Source: Tetrahymena elliotti 4EA
Taxonomy: Eukaryota > Ciliophora > Oligohymenophorea > Hymenostomatida > Tetrahymenidae
NCBI GenBank assembly: GCA_000231825.2
Contig: JH720322.1
Coordinates: forward strand, 124,001-188,000
Length of the DNA stretch: 64,000 bases
Reading direction: 5' to 3'
Under the pieces are notes generated by a model, which did not search any database, had not been told where the DNA came from, and saw nothing but the letters and a program-made list of their open reading frames with translations. The translations under genes were made by a program, and so were the position numbers. Shown piece by piece: positions 1-14,464 of this stretch. How positions within the stretch are numbered: the stretch's first letter is position 1; each line of letters opens with the position of its first letter.

Positions 1-618
1 ATTTCACATTAATTTATTGAATTTACAATAAATTTTAGAATTTTAAATCATAAACAATATTTAACTATTAAATAAACAACAGACAAAGAAAAATAAATTA
101 ATCATTTTTTAATATTTTAAAACGTTATTTAATTAATTCTACAAAAAATGAGTTTTTATTATTACATTAACTCCAAAAAAAATTTTAATCCTCATTAAAT
201 ATCTTGTTTGCAGCTAACAGAGCAATTAAAGATTTTTTTATGTAGAAGATTGAAGGAATAGCCTAAGATTGCTAAGTTTGTAAGATTTTCCTTTAATTAA
301 TAGTGTTAAAAAGGATATTCAGACAGGTTTAGTTATTTAAATAAATTCTTTTAAACCAAGAAGTAGATTAAATTTCTCTAAAAAAATTCCTTGGACTATA
401 CTCAACTTCTGCAGTAATTACTAATGAGTGTAAAGAAAATAATTAGTCAGAATATCTTACATCAATAAAGTTAATTTTATTATTAAGTTTTTTATTGTTT
501 ATAATATAAATATATAACTTAATTCTCAAAATAAAGAAAAATAAAAATATATTTATTTTACAACAATAAATACAACATACAGATTTAGTATTTTAATTAT
601 TATAAAAATAAGCTTCTT
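1..618. other. Unassigned stretch at the left edge
   Basis: No gene can be assigned firmly. Positions 1-200 look like ordinary intergenic A+T-rich DNA. Positions 214-460 are richer in G and C, start just after a TTTGCAG that could be a plus-strand splice acceptor, and stay free of TGA in more than one frame on both strands. They could hold the terminal exon of a plus-strand gene converging on the minus-strand gene that ends at 619. Open frames of this length are common by chance when only TGA stops translation. Confidence 0.25.
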
Positions 619-3600
619 TCATTGATTTAAATAAGACATAATATATGGGTTTTCCAAAACGACTTCTATTGATATTATACTAATCAAATTTTTAACTAAG
701 TACATTTCTTCATTGACATAATTATAAAATTTGACCCAACCTACCAGGAATACAAAAGAGAGGGCGAATAGCTAGAATAAGAGTAAAATGGTTTGGATCT
801 AAACCATCATATCCAATTAATCTTTCATCATTTAGAGCATGAAATCTCTCATAATATTAATAGTGCTGTAAAGTATGTTAAAAAATTTATTAAAATCTTA
901 GATTTTATTTTCTTTCTCCCATTGTATGATATTTTTTTAAAAGTCTGCCTTATTATCTATTATTTGATGTAAATTTTCAAAAGTTTATAAAAACAACTTC
1001 ACACTAAACTCAAATCCCTTTTAGAGAGATCCATTATAAATTGTTTTGCAAACATTTTGATCAATTTGGTCTTCCTATGATATAAATTAAGGATAAGCTT
1101 AGAAAGCGCTACACATATCATCCTATATAATTTTGTATAAGAAATCATCATAGTAATATTATTAGTAGCGCGTTTATGCATAGCTGTTGTTAATTGTTGA
1201 GTACATTTAATTTAATTTTTACTAGTTAGTATTTATTAGCTGAGTCATTCTTGTTTGATAGTAATTTTCGTTGTATAATTTAATACCTATATTCATTTCT
1301 TGGCCAATTACAGAAAAGAATATTGCAACACTACTTATAAAATTAGCTTTAAGGTCATAGAGATTTACTATATTAAATTAATTAAATTATTAAAAATACA
1401 TGAAATAAATGAAAATTACATAAAAGATCTATGTTGAGGAATGTCGCTTGCTAAAATTATTTGCTTAAAGCATAATTAGTTACAGGCTAGATAATTAAAA
1501 TACCAAAAGATATCAAACAGTAAATAATGAAAACAGGTTTAAATTTAGGAAGTACGCTTGTGCTTGAAATTGTTTTCTTCTTTTTAAAGTTATCTGGTAA
1601 TAACTTGAATTTACTTGACTTTTCTTCAGTCTATGCAAGCTAAATCGGAATCATCATTGCTTTGAGATGATCTGGTTAAATAGTTGCAAAAAGTTTTAAT
1701 ACTAATTCATTTTAAATTTAAACAAAATAATATATAGGGAAAATGGCTCCAATAAGTAAGACAGCAAGGACTATTACTAGTATCAATAAAATAAGCACTT
1801 GCTCTTGTATTGAATTTATTATATCAGAAGCATCATTTTCAATATTAGTCTACAATTCAACCAGATGGGTATTGAATTCTAAGAAGTTATCTGTTTGGAT
1901 CTTCTAGAAATAGAGGAAAATAGATAAATCACTAATAATTTAATTAAAATATCCACTAGTAGCTTATATATAGTAACCCACAGTCACAGTTCGTGAATCC
2001 TTTTCATTTTAGTTGTAGGTTTATGGGTTTGTTGAAATTAAGTCATCGATACTTGTTATAAATTTCATTTAGTTATTGCTTAAGTATTTGAAAAAAGTCA
2101 TTCTTGTTTAATCTGAATTTTAGTATTATTAGAAAAGTGATAGTTAATTTTTAGCAGCATTTCTTAGTGTTTGATATGAAGTTTCCAAGTAGTTGTTATC
2201 TTAAATACCTTCAAAGGCATCGTGTTCAATTAGAGAGATTATCGATTCCTGTTACATAATTATAACATAACTACCACGGATGCTCATAGGCCAAGGTAAA
2301 AATTGAAAGCAAGTTTAAGCAAGAGAAAATTAGTTAATGATGTTAAAATATTAAAATAAGGTTAAAGCAATAACTACTGAGACTGAGCACAAACCAAATA
2401 AAGTTAATGAAATCATTAAGAAATTCTTTCTTTTAGAAGCAATTGAAGTCTTTAAATTTCTTTTTTATTCATAATTGTGGGTCTTTGAGGTATGAATGGA
2501 ACTTGTAGCCACTAAATTAGATTTTTTTTTCTCATATTTATAGTAATAGTCATCACTTGAAGAATATGATCCATTGCCATTTTAATTTTGTCTTTTTTTG
2601 AGAATATCCTCTCCTTCAAATTCGTATTCATAAATCTGCTGGTTTTGAAAATAATTCAAATCTTTCTAAAGCCTTGAATCCTTTTTCTCATAACTTGAAG
2701 TTTATTGTGCTAAATTATTTTCAAAATTTTTGCTGTAAAGTGTTCCTGTTTTTTTAAGTATCATTTGATCTTATAGTCTTTAATTCAATCTTGAGATAAA
2801 TTCTTCTTAATGCTTATTGACTCCAATTTATTTTGCTGAAATCAGATGATTGCTGTCATGCGAAAACCTTTTTTCATTTGATTTCAATTGTAATGAAGTT
2901 TACATATTTTTAGGGTTTTAAACTTAATTTTAAGATTTTTACTTGTCAATTTAACTTTCTTAAAATGAATTTTTTTTTTCAAACAACATTTTTTCCAATT
3001 TTCCTTAATCTTGGGATTATATTTGTGCATCAAAAAATTTTTCAGTGGTATTTATATTCTGTGCATTTGTTTATTATTCAGTGTAGTACTAGGTTGAGTC
3101 TTTTGCTGAAAAATGATTTAGATCTTCTGTCTTATCGAAATCTTTAACAGTTATTTTATGCAAGCTTTACAAAGTTTGTACATACTGATTTGAATTTAAA
3201 TTATCAGGACTATTGTTATTATTTTCTTAGTTAGTAGAAATTTTTGAGTAATTTTTCTTCTCATTATTTTGTAATTAGGTAATGGAAAAATTTTTTTAAG
3301 ACTTATTATGTTATTGATCAAAATAATGACTTTAATCAAAGAGATTTGAGCTAGAATTAACATAACTTTAATTGTTATGCACATCTAAATCCATCCTGCT
3401 ACTATTTATTTACTGACTAGAATAATCTTTTGCTTCTAACTTGAGTTTCTTTTTATCTAGGTAAATATTATTTTCTTTAGGAATCTTATCTTCATTTTAT
3501 TCTTGATTTTTCTCATCAGTTTATAGAATATTTTTTCCATCATTTCTTTTTTACTCACTCTCTTATTCATCTTCTTACTTCAATTCCGAACGATCATTAA

Positions 3601-6600
3601 TTTCTTCAAGTATCGAATGTGGTATTTTGGCTCTTTATTATATCTGAACTGAGCTTTCTTCTTTATAATTTATTTAATTAAAAAGATTTAAAAAACAAAA
3701 ATTTTACAATGATTTATGCTCTGAAACTAATTTTAGCTATTATTCATTCCATCTAATTTAGCAATTTCTCTTTAGAAAGGAAAAGAAACTTAAAGTAGAG
3801 ATTTCATCATGTCTGTAAAAGTTTAGAGACATTCTTTAATCTCTGAATTATCAATTAATTTTCTAAAGGATGCCAATTCAACTACATTATATGAAAAATA
3901 CTTGTTGGTTGTTTGAGAAAATTTAACCTGAACTGAAAAAATATCCATGTTGTCTAAGCTGTAGTTTTTAATTTCATTATCTAATTAAGATTATTCCATA
4001 GCTTCGAAAATAAATGGCCTTTTTTTCCTTGTGTTAAATAAGCCAAAAGTATTTGTTGTAGACAAAGAATTGGTTTTAAATGAATTCATCTTGTAATCAT
4101 ATTTGGGTAAAAATGCGATTGTCTTAACAAAATCTAGATGCATATCTGAGTCAGTAGCTTCTTTTTTCTTTTTAAATTGATTTTCAAAGTAATGTAATAA
4201 AGGGATCATTTTATTTAAGTAAATTCTTCTTAAGTCTGATTAGTTGCTAACAAATCTGTTAAATAGTCTATCAAACAAAATTTCTGAAATTAATTAAACT
4301 TAAAATTGTTAAACTGAGGTCATAACAAAGGCGGAGTCAGATTTTAATTTTATTATATGAGTTGTTAATCCACATTCTTCAAGCCCAATATTATCAGTCT
4401 TAAAAACTATTGATATGGGAACTGCCCATCCGTCATAGCTTTTAGCTAGCAAAAAAGACTTGCTATTACTGTACTTATTTTTAATGTTATTTTAGCCTTC
4501 ATCCTCCTATAATTATTCATCAACAAAATCTTGCAAAATAGCATTATGAAATGGAGCTATTTAGTTTGGTAAGATGATAGAAATATTTTTACCTAAAGCC
4601 TCTTTAAGACTATACCCAAAAATAGGCTCAAATTTACTCTGCGATCTTTTGATTGTTCCAATATCATCAATTAAAGTAATAAATATCACACAATTATCCT
4701 TGTCGAATATTTTTTAATCCACTTTATTAAACATTTTTTACAGTACATTACTTGAATCGCTATCGAATTCATTCAAATATGATTTGTTCTTCTTGTAGTT
4801 TTTAAAAATATCTTTCTTTCTTTACCCAAAAGCCATTACTTAGACATATCTATCCATGAAAAATTAAAGCTTTTAACTACCATAGTGAATTTTACTTAAA
4901 CCTTTTAGAGTATCTTAAAGTAATTATCTCCTCTTGTAATACTCAATAGCTTTTTCTTTAAATTCTTTTAAATTTATAAAATCATTGCTCAACATTTTAA
5001 GGATATTTTCCTTTTATGTCAAACACTTTAAATAAAGTTCTTCCAACTAATTAAGTCCTTCGTCAAACTTAATACCACATAGATAATCTCTCAATTCAAC
5101 TGATACAAATGATTTTTTAGATGTTCCCTTTGTTTTTTCATAAACAACGTTTTACTATTATTCCTTGTTTACTTTTTTAGCATGAAGTTATGTTTGAGCA
5201 ATAGTTATATTCTCGAATTTCTTTTACGCTTTTTTATATGTTTCTTAAAGCAAAGCTCTTTCTCTAAGAGAAATATTTTGTTTTGAGCTCAATTTAACAA
5301 GTTCACAGAATACTTAGACTTTAGATTTTTTAACATCTATCAAATAATTTATGAAGCTCAAATAGGCATCGATTGTATAGCTGCTACTTTTAAGGGCCCT
5401 TTTATTACCACAAAAACTTTTAAAGAGCTCATAAATAAATTATTGGAGAAACTTTTGTCTTAATCTTCCTGACAGAACAGATTACTAAAATTCTTCATAC
5501 TTGTATTAATCTGATTGATTTACCTTGTTTAAAATTATTAAAAAACTATAAAATAAATTTCTTAAATAATTAAAATATTTTACTATATCAAAACAAAAGC
5601 ATTTAGGATATTATGTGCAATTGATAATATGATCTAAAGAAATAGTTTCATGAAATTGAGATAATGAACTAATTTTGTAATCTTCATAATCTAATTTAGA
5701 AAAAATTAAAAGCTGACGTATTAAAAAATCTTTCTTTGGGTTATATCTGTCTCTTGTTTATTTCAGAATTTCAAAATCTAAATCGTATTTATAAATTATA
5801 TTTGTTATAGAATAGGATGTTGGAATCACAATAAGAGCTAGTAAGACTATAGAAATATCAGAGTTATGAACATCGCTTATAAATATAATTAGAGTGAAAA
5901 ATAAATATAAGAAGCTGAAAAAGACCATCCAGAAGAGAGTATGTATTTTATTAACAAATTTACCAAATAATAGATAAATTAGCTAATATAATCCTTACAT
6001 GAAGTTAACAATAAGTAATCCTGTTATTTCCTCCACAAAAGCTAAAAAAATGCAGTTGATAAAATATAAGAATAGTAAACAAAATTGCCAAACAAAAGGT
6101 GTTCTAAATCCAAGGTATAACTAACTAGAGAAGCTATAGCTCTAATTGTGGAGATTTATGACAGTACCTTTTTATTTAAAAAATTAAATTAATTATTGCT
6201 GTTATCATAAAATAATCAATAAAGTAGTAGTAAGTTAGAATCTGTAATTATTCATAAACCCTTAAAAAAAAAAATTAAAAAATTAATCAAAAAGAATGAT
6301 TAAATTCAGACTGGTTTTAATTTTAATAATTGTAATCAATTCATCTCTAGATTTAGTATAGTGAGTATTAATTAATATTAAATTATTCAAGCAATATTCA
6401 GTTAAAACATTCTTTTTTTAGAAATAAATAAAAGATTACTTAGAAGAATACAGCTAATAAATGAGATGCATGAGATGTAATATTAATCGTACTTCAGCAG
6501 AGTATGATAAACAATTGGAATAAATATGACATAGTTGTATATTTGGCCAATAAAGCTAATATATAGCTGCATTTTTTTATGAAAGTTCTTAAAAAAATTA

Positions 6601-6935
6601 CTGAGCTTTTGCGAGTAAGTAAATAACACGCCATCTATAATGAAACAGGTAAGCATAGAAAAATTTATTGCTAAACCAGCATAAATGATGTGTGTAGAGT
6701 TAAAATTAGGTCTTAAAAAGGAAATAGATCTTAAATTAGGAATATTATGGTCTAATTTCTACATCATTTTAACACATTATTCACTAATTAGAAAGCTGAT
6801 ATTCCAATAAAAGCTAAAAAGAATCAAAATAGCACCAATTATCTTATTAATTTCAAAGGAATGTAAAGTAGGACAAAAATGCTCTAGATAATATGTTTTA
6901 ATGGTATTGCTAACACTTGAAAGAACTTTATTCAT
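619..6935 (-). CDS. TmcB-like PAS membrane protein, array gene A
   Basis: Leftmost member of the tandem family. It starts at ATG 6935, about 33 residues before the first membrane helix, and stops at TGA 619. Likely introns are 6168-6439, 5524-5583 and 3661-3707 (all GT..AG, restoring frame). Order from the N-terminus: membrane helices to about 5700, the H-x3-C-x5-C-F-C motif (5593-5631), a helical coiled-coil-like region resembling the TPR-type part of TmcB proteins, a PAS domain at about 4320-4705 (GYSLKEALGKNI core, then DGWAVP), an acidic Glu/Gln/Lys-rich linker near 3350-3650, a membrane helix and loop, LFATI near 1676-1696, KKKKTISST near 1562-1591, and further helices. The C-terminus is NPYIMSYLNQ, lacking the usual final Lys-Lys. 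Family membership is clear; exon limits in the last third are not fully resolved. The output of the PAS sensor is unknown. Closest in style to B. Confidence 0.75.
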
Positions 6936-8037
6936 GGTAATTATGTCTGCTAATAAATATTACTTAAACTATTTATATCCCTTTATATTATCTTTCTTTT
7001 TGATAATTAATTTATCACTTTAATTATTATGAATTTAATCTAACACAGATCAAGCCAGCAATTTAAAAGTTCATCTAATTTGAAAAATATAAGTAACATC
7101 ACATTCTAAATTAAAATTTACAAACTCTTTTCTTACAATCTTATTAAATAAACCTTAAGAGTAATTATTGCAGCCAAAATAACTAGAACTAATTTTTTTT
7201 TTACATTTATCTTTCTAAAAAATTTTATTTACCTAAGAAAAATGAGTTTCTTCTTCTTAAGAGTTAGGATACAGATTTATTTCGTAGATCATTTTAATTA
7301 AATAGTAAGTATACTAATATATCCATAGAATAAATAATTAAAACAATGATATTATCTTTATAAATTTAAATAATTTTCATACAACAAATTTTCTATATTT
7401 TAATAATAATTCATTTTTAATCTATTCAAATAAACAAATATTGTAAATTATCAAAAAATTTTTAATTATTCGGTTCTAAAGTATAAATATGAAAAAGGAA
7501 TATATTTTTATATGAAAATAATCAAAGTGATAAATATTATCAATAAATTTAATTGAGACACTTTTTAAGCTAAATAAAGAAGTATCTAAAATATTATTTA
7601 ATTTAAGATACATTTTAGTCTCTAAATTTAAAAAAGAAAAGATATAAAAAAGAAATTAAAAACTCTAATGATTAAAAAAAAATTTTACTTTATTATTTAA
7701 ATACATTTTTCTGTTAAAAACTAATTTCAGATTTTTATTAAAAGAATAAAATTCAATAACTATAATCCTCTTTTATTAATACCTAATTCAAAATTTTCTT
7801 AAATTAGTATATTTTTAATTTGAGATTAAACATAAAAATTCTTTAAAATAGTTAAAAATTAAGATCCAAGAATAATCTAAGGTATTTGATGATTAAAATT
7901 TAGTTTTTACCTCTAGAGCGATTGTTTTAGAAAAAATAAAGATAAAGATAATAATTTTATGGATTGACATGAAAGGACTGATACATAATAATTTATTTGT
8001 TAATTAGTTCTATATTGATTATTTTATTACTTGTTAA
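6936..8037. other. Intergenic spacer between genes A and B
   Basis: Very A+T-rich and mostly featureless. It should contain the promoter of gene A and the 3' end of gene B, both on the minus strand. A minus-strand ATG-to-TGA frame of 73 codons (7071-7292) contains several Cys and acidic residues but is no longer than expected by chance under this code, so I do not call it a gene. Confidence 0.4.
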
Positions 8038-11000
8038 TCAAATTTCTTTTTTTAAATAAGAGATAAAATATGGATTTTCTGTTATGATATCATATTCTAT
8101 AAGAGTTAAAAATTTTCTAGTATTCAAATAATCTAATTTAACCCTCTAAAAAATATACTTAACTATGAAATATGATATATTTATAACTAATATGAGCTAA
8201 AAGAGGGTAACGATTATCACAATTAAATTAATAATTTCAAATAGGTTTTATTCTTACTATTTGATTAGAAAGATTAAAATTTAAGAAATTTAGTCTAATA
8301 CTTTAAGTTCATAATATTATTATGAAACTGGATGGCTTTCTAAATATTTTTGGAGATACGATTATTATTAAGAGCTTGTTAAATTAGTATTAAATTAGTT
8401 TAATATCTATAACTAAATATCTGAGAATTTTTTAGAAGAAATATAAAATCCACTATTTTGGGTACCTTGATATAACCATTCACATTAATCAAAATCAGTT
8501 TGGTTGTATTGCTATAAAATATTAGAATAAACAGCAATTTAATCACACATACTCGAGTTTATTATTTCAGTAATATTCGAAATCGACTATCTCATAAAAC
8601 TCGAATCAGAAAATTTTTAATAGGATTATAAAAAACTTTCCATAGAATTTTTAATATCTTCATAATAATTTGTAAGTAACTGTTATTGATAGCTCTCAGT
8701 GTAGTTAAATGTTGGCTCAGAAGTTCCAATTTGATAGTTTAAATAGGTAAATTTATGCTGATAGAAATTAGAAAAAGAAGATATCAGCTTTTAAGAATTT
8801 CCTTTTGTTAGAAAATAAAATATTTTAATGATTTAAATTAAAAATAACCAATTTTTTTCAAAGAGATACATACAAGTTTAACAAAGTACTTTTTTCTTTT
8901 AATATTTTTTTAGATTGAAGAAATAAATAAATTTTTATTTACTTATTAGAGATCCATTTACTACAGTTGAGTCTACTTCAATTTAAATGAAGTAATAATC
9001 TAATACAGGTTCAATTAGGACTAGTCCAGAAAAAAATATTCCAACCAATATTCTCTGAATGGTTAAATTTGATTTGTAAGTTGTTGAACTTATATTCTTT
9101 TTCTTTATATTATTCTTGTTTTCATCTCTTTGAATAAAGTTTAAAAAGCTCTCGTTTTCTTGATCGCTCATTTGCAGTAGCTTATTTTTTTGTTTTAGAT
9201 TTTGAACGTATTTTATCATAATTTTTGTTTTGAAAGTCATTTCTTCTATTTTGTTTAGATTTATTGTTGCAAACAAAGATAATATCTCTTGTTTTAAAGA
9301 AAAACAAACATGATAAAAGTATGCCATAAGTATATTATATATTATGAGAAAAGTAGATAAAACAATTATAAACTGTAAATAAATTTATCCCTACTGAGTA
9401 AAATTAGTCAGTAAATCATTATCAATTTCATTAAAAATTTCAGAAACTTAATCAGTGGTTTAAATTTAGTTTATTCTAAGATCATTTAGATAAATGTTGA
9501 CATCAATAGAAACTGGCAACTCAAACATAGTAAAAATTGATTAAAAAGTGATTAAGTTTGCTAATAATAAGGTATTGTTGAAAGTTTAAGGCTTAAAATT
9601 ATTATTTACAAAAGTAAGAGCTGTATAGTCAGTTTAGGAAGACAGGAATTACTCAATGTAGACTTCTTTTTGATAATTTTAAAGAATATTTTGTATTATT
9701 TTTTTATAATAATTTATATTATCTGTCTAGGCATAATTTATAGCTTACTGAAGTTGATTTTAAGAATTTACATCACTGAACTAAAAATAATTCTTTTAAA
9801 CTCCATCTTCTAAAAATGTATTTCCAATATGGTAATGAACAAGTTTTTTTAAATTAATTAAATCTTAAAATAGATTTTACTTCGTATTATATTCATTAAC
9901 AAATTATGACTAATCACGATAAGTTATTGAAGTACAAGCTATAACTAATACCAACAAAAAAAAATCTAATACATATCCACTGTAAAAGACCTTTGGTATC
10001 TAATTACTTCTGTAAATCTATGCTATAAATTAATCCCTATTTTTTTATTTTTTATACAGTAATGCAAAAATAATTCAAATAAAAAAATATTTACTTTAGC
10101 TGCTTATTTTTACCAATAGAATTATTAACACTTCCTTCAGCAAACTTTTCTTTTTTTTGATTTTGTTAAAGCATTTCGCTGACATCAATAGAAGAATCAC
10201 TATCTTAATTCATTTCCTCTTTAATGATTTCTTACAAATCTGCTTATTTATTTACTTATCCAGGTACATTATTAAGTAGGAAATTCTTATTCTTTAATTG
10301 TCTCATTTTTTTTTCTGCATAAATTAGTTTATCTTATTTTTGGCTATCAAAAATTAGCTATTCGATTCCATACAAAACATTTTTCCAACCAGATGATTTA
10401 GAATTTTGTTGAATTAGACTTTCTTGATCAGCCTAACTACTTTTTCTATTTGTTAGCAATAAATTATTACTAGAATGTCTTAGATAATTACTGTTGTTAA
10501 TAGTACTTAAATTACATGCTTCAATTTCTTGAATTTCATCTATTTTGGAAAATTGATTATCAAAATCACTATTTTTAAAGTTTAAATCTGATGATTAAGA
10601 ATGCTGCAAAGCTAGCTCTTATTAATATTTATACATTTATTTTATTTTTAGTTTATTCTATTTAATTATTTTTTGTAGCCTGGAAGCATATGTTACGTTT
10701 TATAAACGTTGCTTAAACATAGTCAACTTAGTTAGATTATAAAAATGGCTTTTCTAATGGTCTTCTTACTCTTCCCTCATCATACTTCCTACAGAAAATT
10801 CTGGTTAAATATAATCCAAATTTATATCACTATAATACTCCTCATTTGATAAGTATTTTTATATCTCCCTTCTGAAATCTTTTAAAGCATCTTTTTTAGT
10901 ATTAAGGTATACAAGTGGCTCACAAGAGAATATAACAATATAAATAAAAGATACAAAGGGATTTTGAATACGAATATACTTCCCTTAAATTAAGCAAATA

Positions 11001-13803
11001 TCTATATCCATCAATTACTAGAAAATCAAAGGATTATTTTCAATTTAAAAGGGACTTTTTATTTGTTCTTTAATGAGAGGTTTAATCATGATAGTTTAAA
11101 ATTCCTAGCCATGACTATTATGAGCAAACATATTTTCAAAAATTGGAATAACATTTGCTAATTTAATATTATTTAGCTCTATTGGCCTGTAGCAATTTGA
11201 GAAAATTTTTTAATAAAACTATTAACTCATAATAATACTTTTGAAACCAAGATCTGCTGTTGCCATTACATAATAAGATGAGTCTTTAATTTATTAAATT
11301 ATACCACATACTCCAAAATCTTCTAGCCCAATCATCGTGATTTACATCTTAATATTGTAAGGAACTGCCCAGTTATTCTTATCTTTCCCAACTAAGAGTG
11401 GAAAATTTGTTATTTGATTAGAAATAACCTTACTTTAGATACAATTTCTTAATATATTATCATGCTATTTGGCTAAATATTCTGGTTAGATAAAATTAAT
11501 ATTTTTACCAATATATTCTTTATTCGGGACTAGCTGAACAATTTTATCAAAATTCTTTGAAACCTTTTTTATAATACCTAAATTAATAAGCGAGATAAAC
11601 CCAGAGCATTACTCATTTGAGTAAAATGGGATAATATTCTTGATATTAAATTATCTTTAAAATTAAAGCTTGCTCATGAAAAAATCATCTACATCTAAAA
11701 TATAATCATATAATTTGCAGAGCCTAAGCAATTAATTCTACTAGTTATTTTATCTAACTAAATTATTGATATTCACCTTTAAAATATCTCTATCTTGAGT
11801 TAGTAAAGATGCTTGCTTTTCTAAACTATCTAGGTTAACAATATCTTAATTGATTGTTGATAGCATTTTTCTTTTTTAAATTAAACAATTCAAAAATTAG
11901 TTGTAAGCAACAGATAATTTTTCATCAAAGAGTATAACACTTAAAATATTTATCTTTTGTTATTGATTATTGGATGGATCTTATTACATCTAGTTTTTAT
12001 CTTGTGTATTTATTTTAGCTATAACTTTGTCAATCAACTTTCTTACCATCTATATTTCAAAAGGATCAAATTTTCTAAAGCACTTTTACAATTAATATAA
12101 TTCAGTTATTGATTAATTAAGATTTTCCATAACTCCTTCAATATAGTAATAATAGCTCATTTATAAATCCTATAAATCATTTGGGAACTCTTATAAATGA
12201 ATCCTTAATATACTGTATGTAAGTTTTTAAATATTATCTCTGTTTTTTTCATTCAATAGATAAGAGATTCTTTCTTACTGATCAATATCATACTCCAACT
12301 ATTTGATAAAAAAATTAAAAATTCAAACACTTTTTGCAATTTTTGATTTTAAGATAAAAACTATTATTTTTTATATTTTTTTATGTTAAAAAAAATGAAT
12401 AAAAGGGTAATCAAAAGTTAGAAGGTAATAAAATAGAATTCAAAGTTTTTATTTTAAAAATGGATTTTTTTTCTCAACTTCTTTCTTGCAAAATCATATT
12501 ATTATTATTAATTTAATAAGAGCCGATTTGTCTTTTGAATCTAAGATCAAAAAATTTAAACTTTCAACAGGACAGTAAAAATATGAATTAATATAATAAA
12601 AAGTCTAATAAACATATGTAAATTATCAATTTAGAAATAAAAAATTTTTGAAAAAAAAATACATTTTAGCAAAAACAATTTGATCTTTCTTTACATTAGA
12701 GTAGATGATTTACAAAGGCATTTTCTATTTGTTAAGATAAATATTATTAAGCATATTCAAAATAATAAGTGGATTATTGTGAGTTAATAAGTCTCAAAAA
12801 TCTATCAAGTTTGACTTTGTTTGAATAGTCTTTTCTAATTATGTACTATTATTTAATATCATTACTTATTGTGCTAATTGTATAATAATCAACTAAAGTG
12901 TTTATCACAAACCCTATTTTTAGTGATAAAGTAAAGATTATAAATATTGTAGCCACATTAGCAGAGTTATTTGTTTATATATAGTAAATTGTGTAAAGAA
13001 GCAGGTTTATATTAAGTACTGAAAATTAAGTAATAAATAGTCTTATCAATTCAGATAAATACAGATTCCTTAATTGTATTAAAATTAACTACAGTGCTTG
13101 GTAAAAGATTGATACTATAACTCCTAATCCATACAAATCTTTTGAGCTTTAAGATAAAAAGGCCATTTAGAAAAGTTCTAGTACTTTCAGGAGAGGGCTT
13201 AACTTGCTAAACTTTTTAGACAAGAAATCAGTCAGGTAGAAGCTATAGTCATAATCTATTAAAGAAATAAGCTAGCCTAAAATAAAAAAATGTTTAATTT
13301 AAAAAATAGTTTTATAAAAAATTACTTAAAGCTAATGATAAAAAAATATTAAGCAGGCTGATGTACAAGTAGAATGAAGTTTAATATAGAAAACTAGTAA
13401 CTAGTGAGAGGGGATAAATATGATAGTTATAAGATTTAAGTAAAGATTAAATTGTAGAATTTCCTTGAAATGGTACCTTAAGGTAAAATAAAATCATATC
13501 ATAAATTAAATAACCAAAAAATAGAATATTTAGAGAGAAGGAAATGACTAAAAGTGCTATTCCTAAAGTATCTCTCGATGACTCATCAAAAATAAAATAT
13601 ATTTAATTATCTTATTAATTATTTTTGGATAGCAAGATGCTAACATAAGCCAAAAAGCTTGTATATAATCTAACTAAAAAGCAAATCTGTCTAATGATAA
13701 GTAATGCAATACTAATTAATTTATTTCTTTATCCGTTTCCTATGAGCGTATAGCTCCTATCTGTAAAATATTCAATAATAAAAAACTTAGTTTTATGAAT
13801 CAT
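8038..13803 (-). CDS. TmcB-like PAS membrane protein, array gene B
   Basis: A divergent member of the family. The start chosen is ATG 13803, but coding-like sequence continues about 90 bases further upstream without an ATG, so a small 5' exon may be missing. It stops at TGA 8038. Introns 13277-13325 (49 nt, phase 1) and 12299-12662 (364 nt, phase 0) sit at the positions shared by the whole family. The His/Cys motif at 12669-12707 is H-x3-C-x5-C-F-C but lacks the preceding double His and the Tyr-Pro seen in C, D and E. The helical region leads into a PAS domain at about 11230-11630 (QCSGFISLINLG, GKNINF, NNWAVPY). A Ser/Asn/Gln-rich linker follows (10100-10800), then membrane segments, LFATI near 9250-9290, IKKKNISST at about 9088-9112, and the tail NPYFISYLKKEI. 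Probably about 1,700 residues. Confidence 0.72.
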
Positions 13804-14464
13804 TTCTTCTACTTCTACAAAATTTAAAAGTTAATACTTGATTAATCTATTTATTTTGAATTCTTTTAAATCAAGCTATTTAATTAATTTATCAACAACT
13901 TAGTATTTAAAAAAGTTAATTAAATATAAATAAGCAAGTAATATCTTCTAAAATCAGTTCCTATTTTGATTACTAATCTTATTGTATATTTTCGTATTCA
14001 ATCAAAAGATTTATAAAAACTATCATTCAGTGTATTAGATCATATTAAAAATACAAATTTACTTTTTTTAAATTCTTCTGATCAATTTTTTTTAAAAATA
14101 AGTTGAACTTAAAATTGTTAGGAGTTTCTATTTAAATAATTATTTAAAACACTTTGATTTCAAATTATTACAATTTTCTAAGCAAAAGAAAACAAACATA
14201 TCAAATTTTTATTTCAAAGAATTAAACATAATTAATATACTTTTAAAAATAAATATGATTTGATTGTCTTCCCAAAAAAATCTAAAATTTTTCATGATTT
14301 TAAAAATCTTGAGTAAATAATAAAATTTAATAACTTAAATTAAGCAATTCTTTTATTTTTCATATGGATAAAAATGTACAAAAATGTCAAAAAATTTATT
14401 TACAAATAGAGAAAGAGTTTTAATTATTTAATGATTATTGATAAATCCCTTAGCTCCTATCAAA
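13804..14464. other. Intergenic spacer between genes B and C
   Basis: A+T-rich spacer of about 660 bases holding the 5' region of gene B and the 3' end of gene C. A minus-strand frame directly upstream of the gene B start (about 13805-13900) reads as plausible Lys/Leu-rich protein but meets an in-frame TGA further up without an ATG. It could be a missed 5' exon of gene B. Nothing else recognised. Confidence 0.35.

Noticed and set aside
7071..7292. A 73-codon minus-strand frame upstream of gene A, considered as a first exon
   Set aside because: Gene A already starts at the same distance from its first helix as its paralogues, so no extra exon is needed, and the length is unremarkable.
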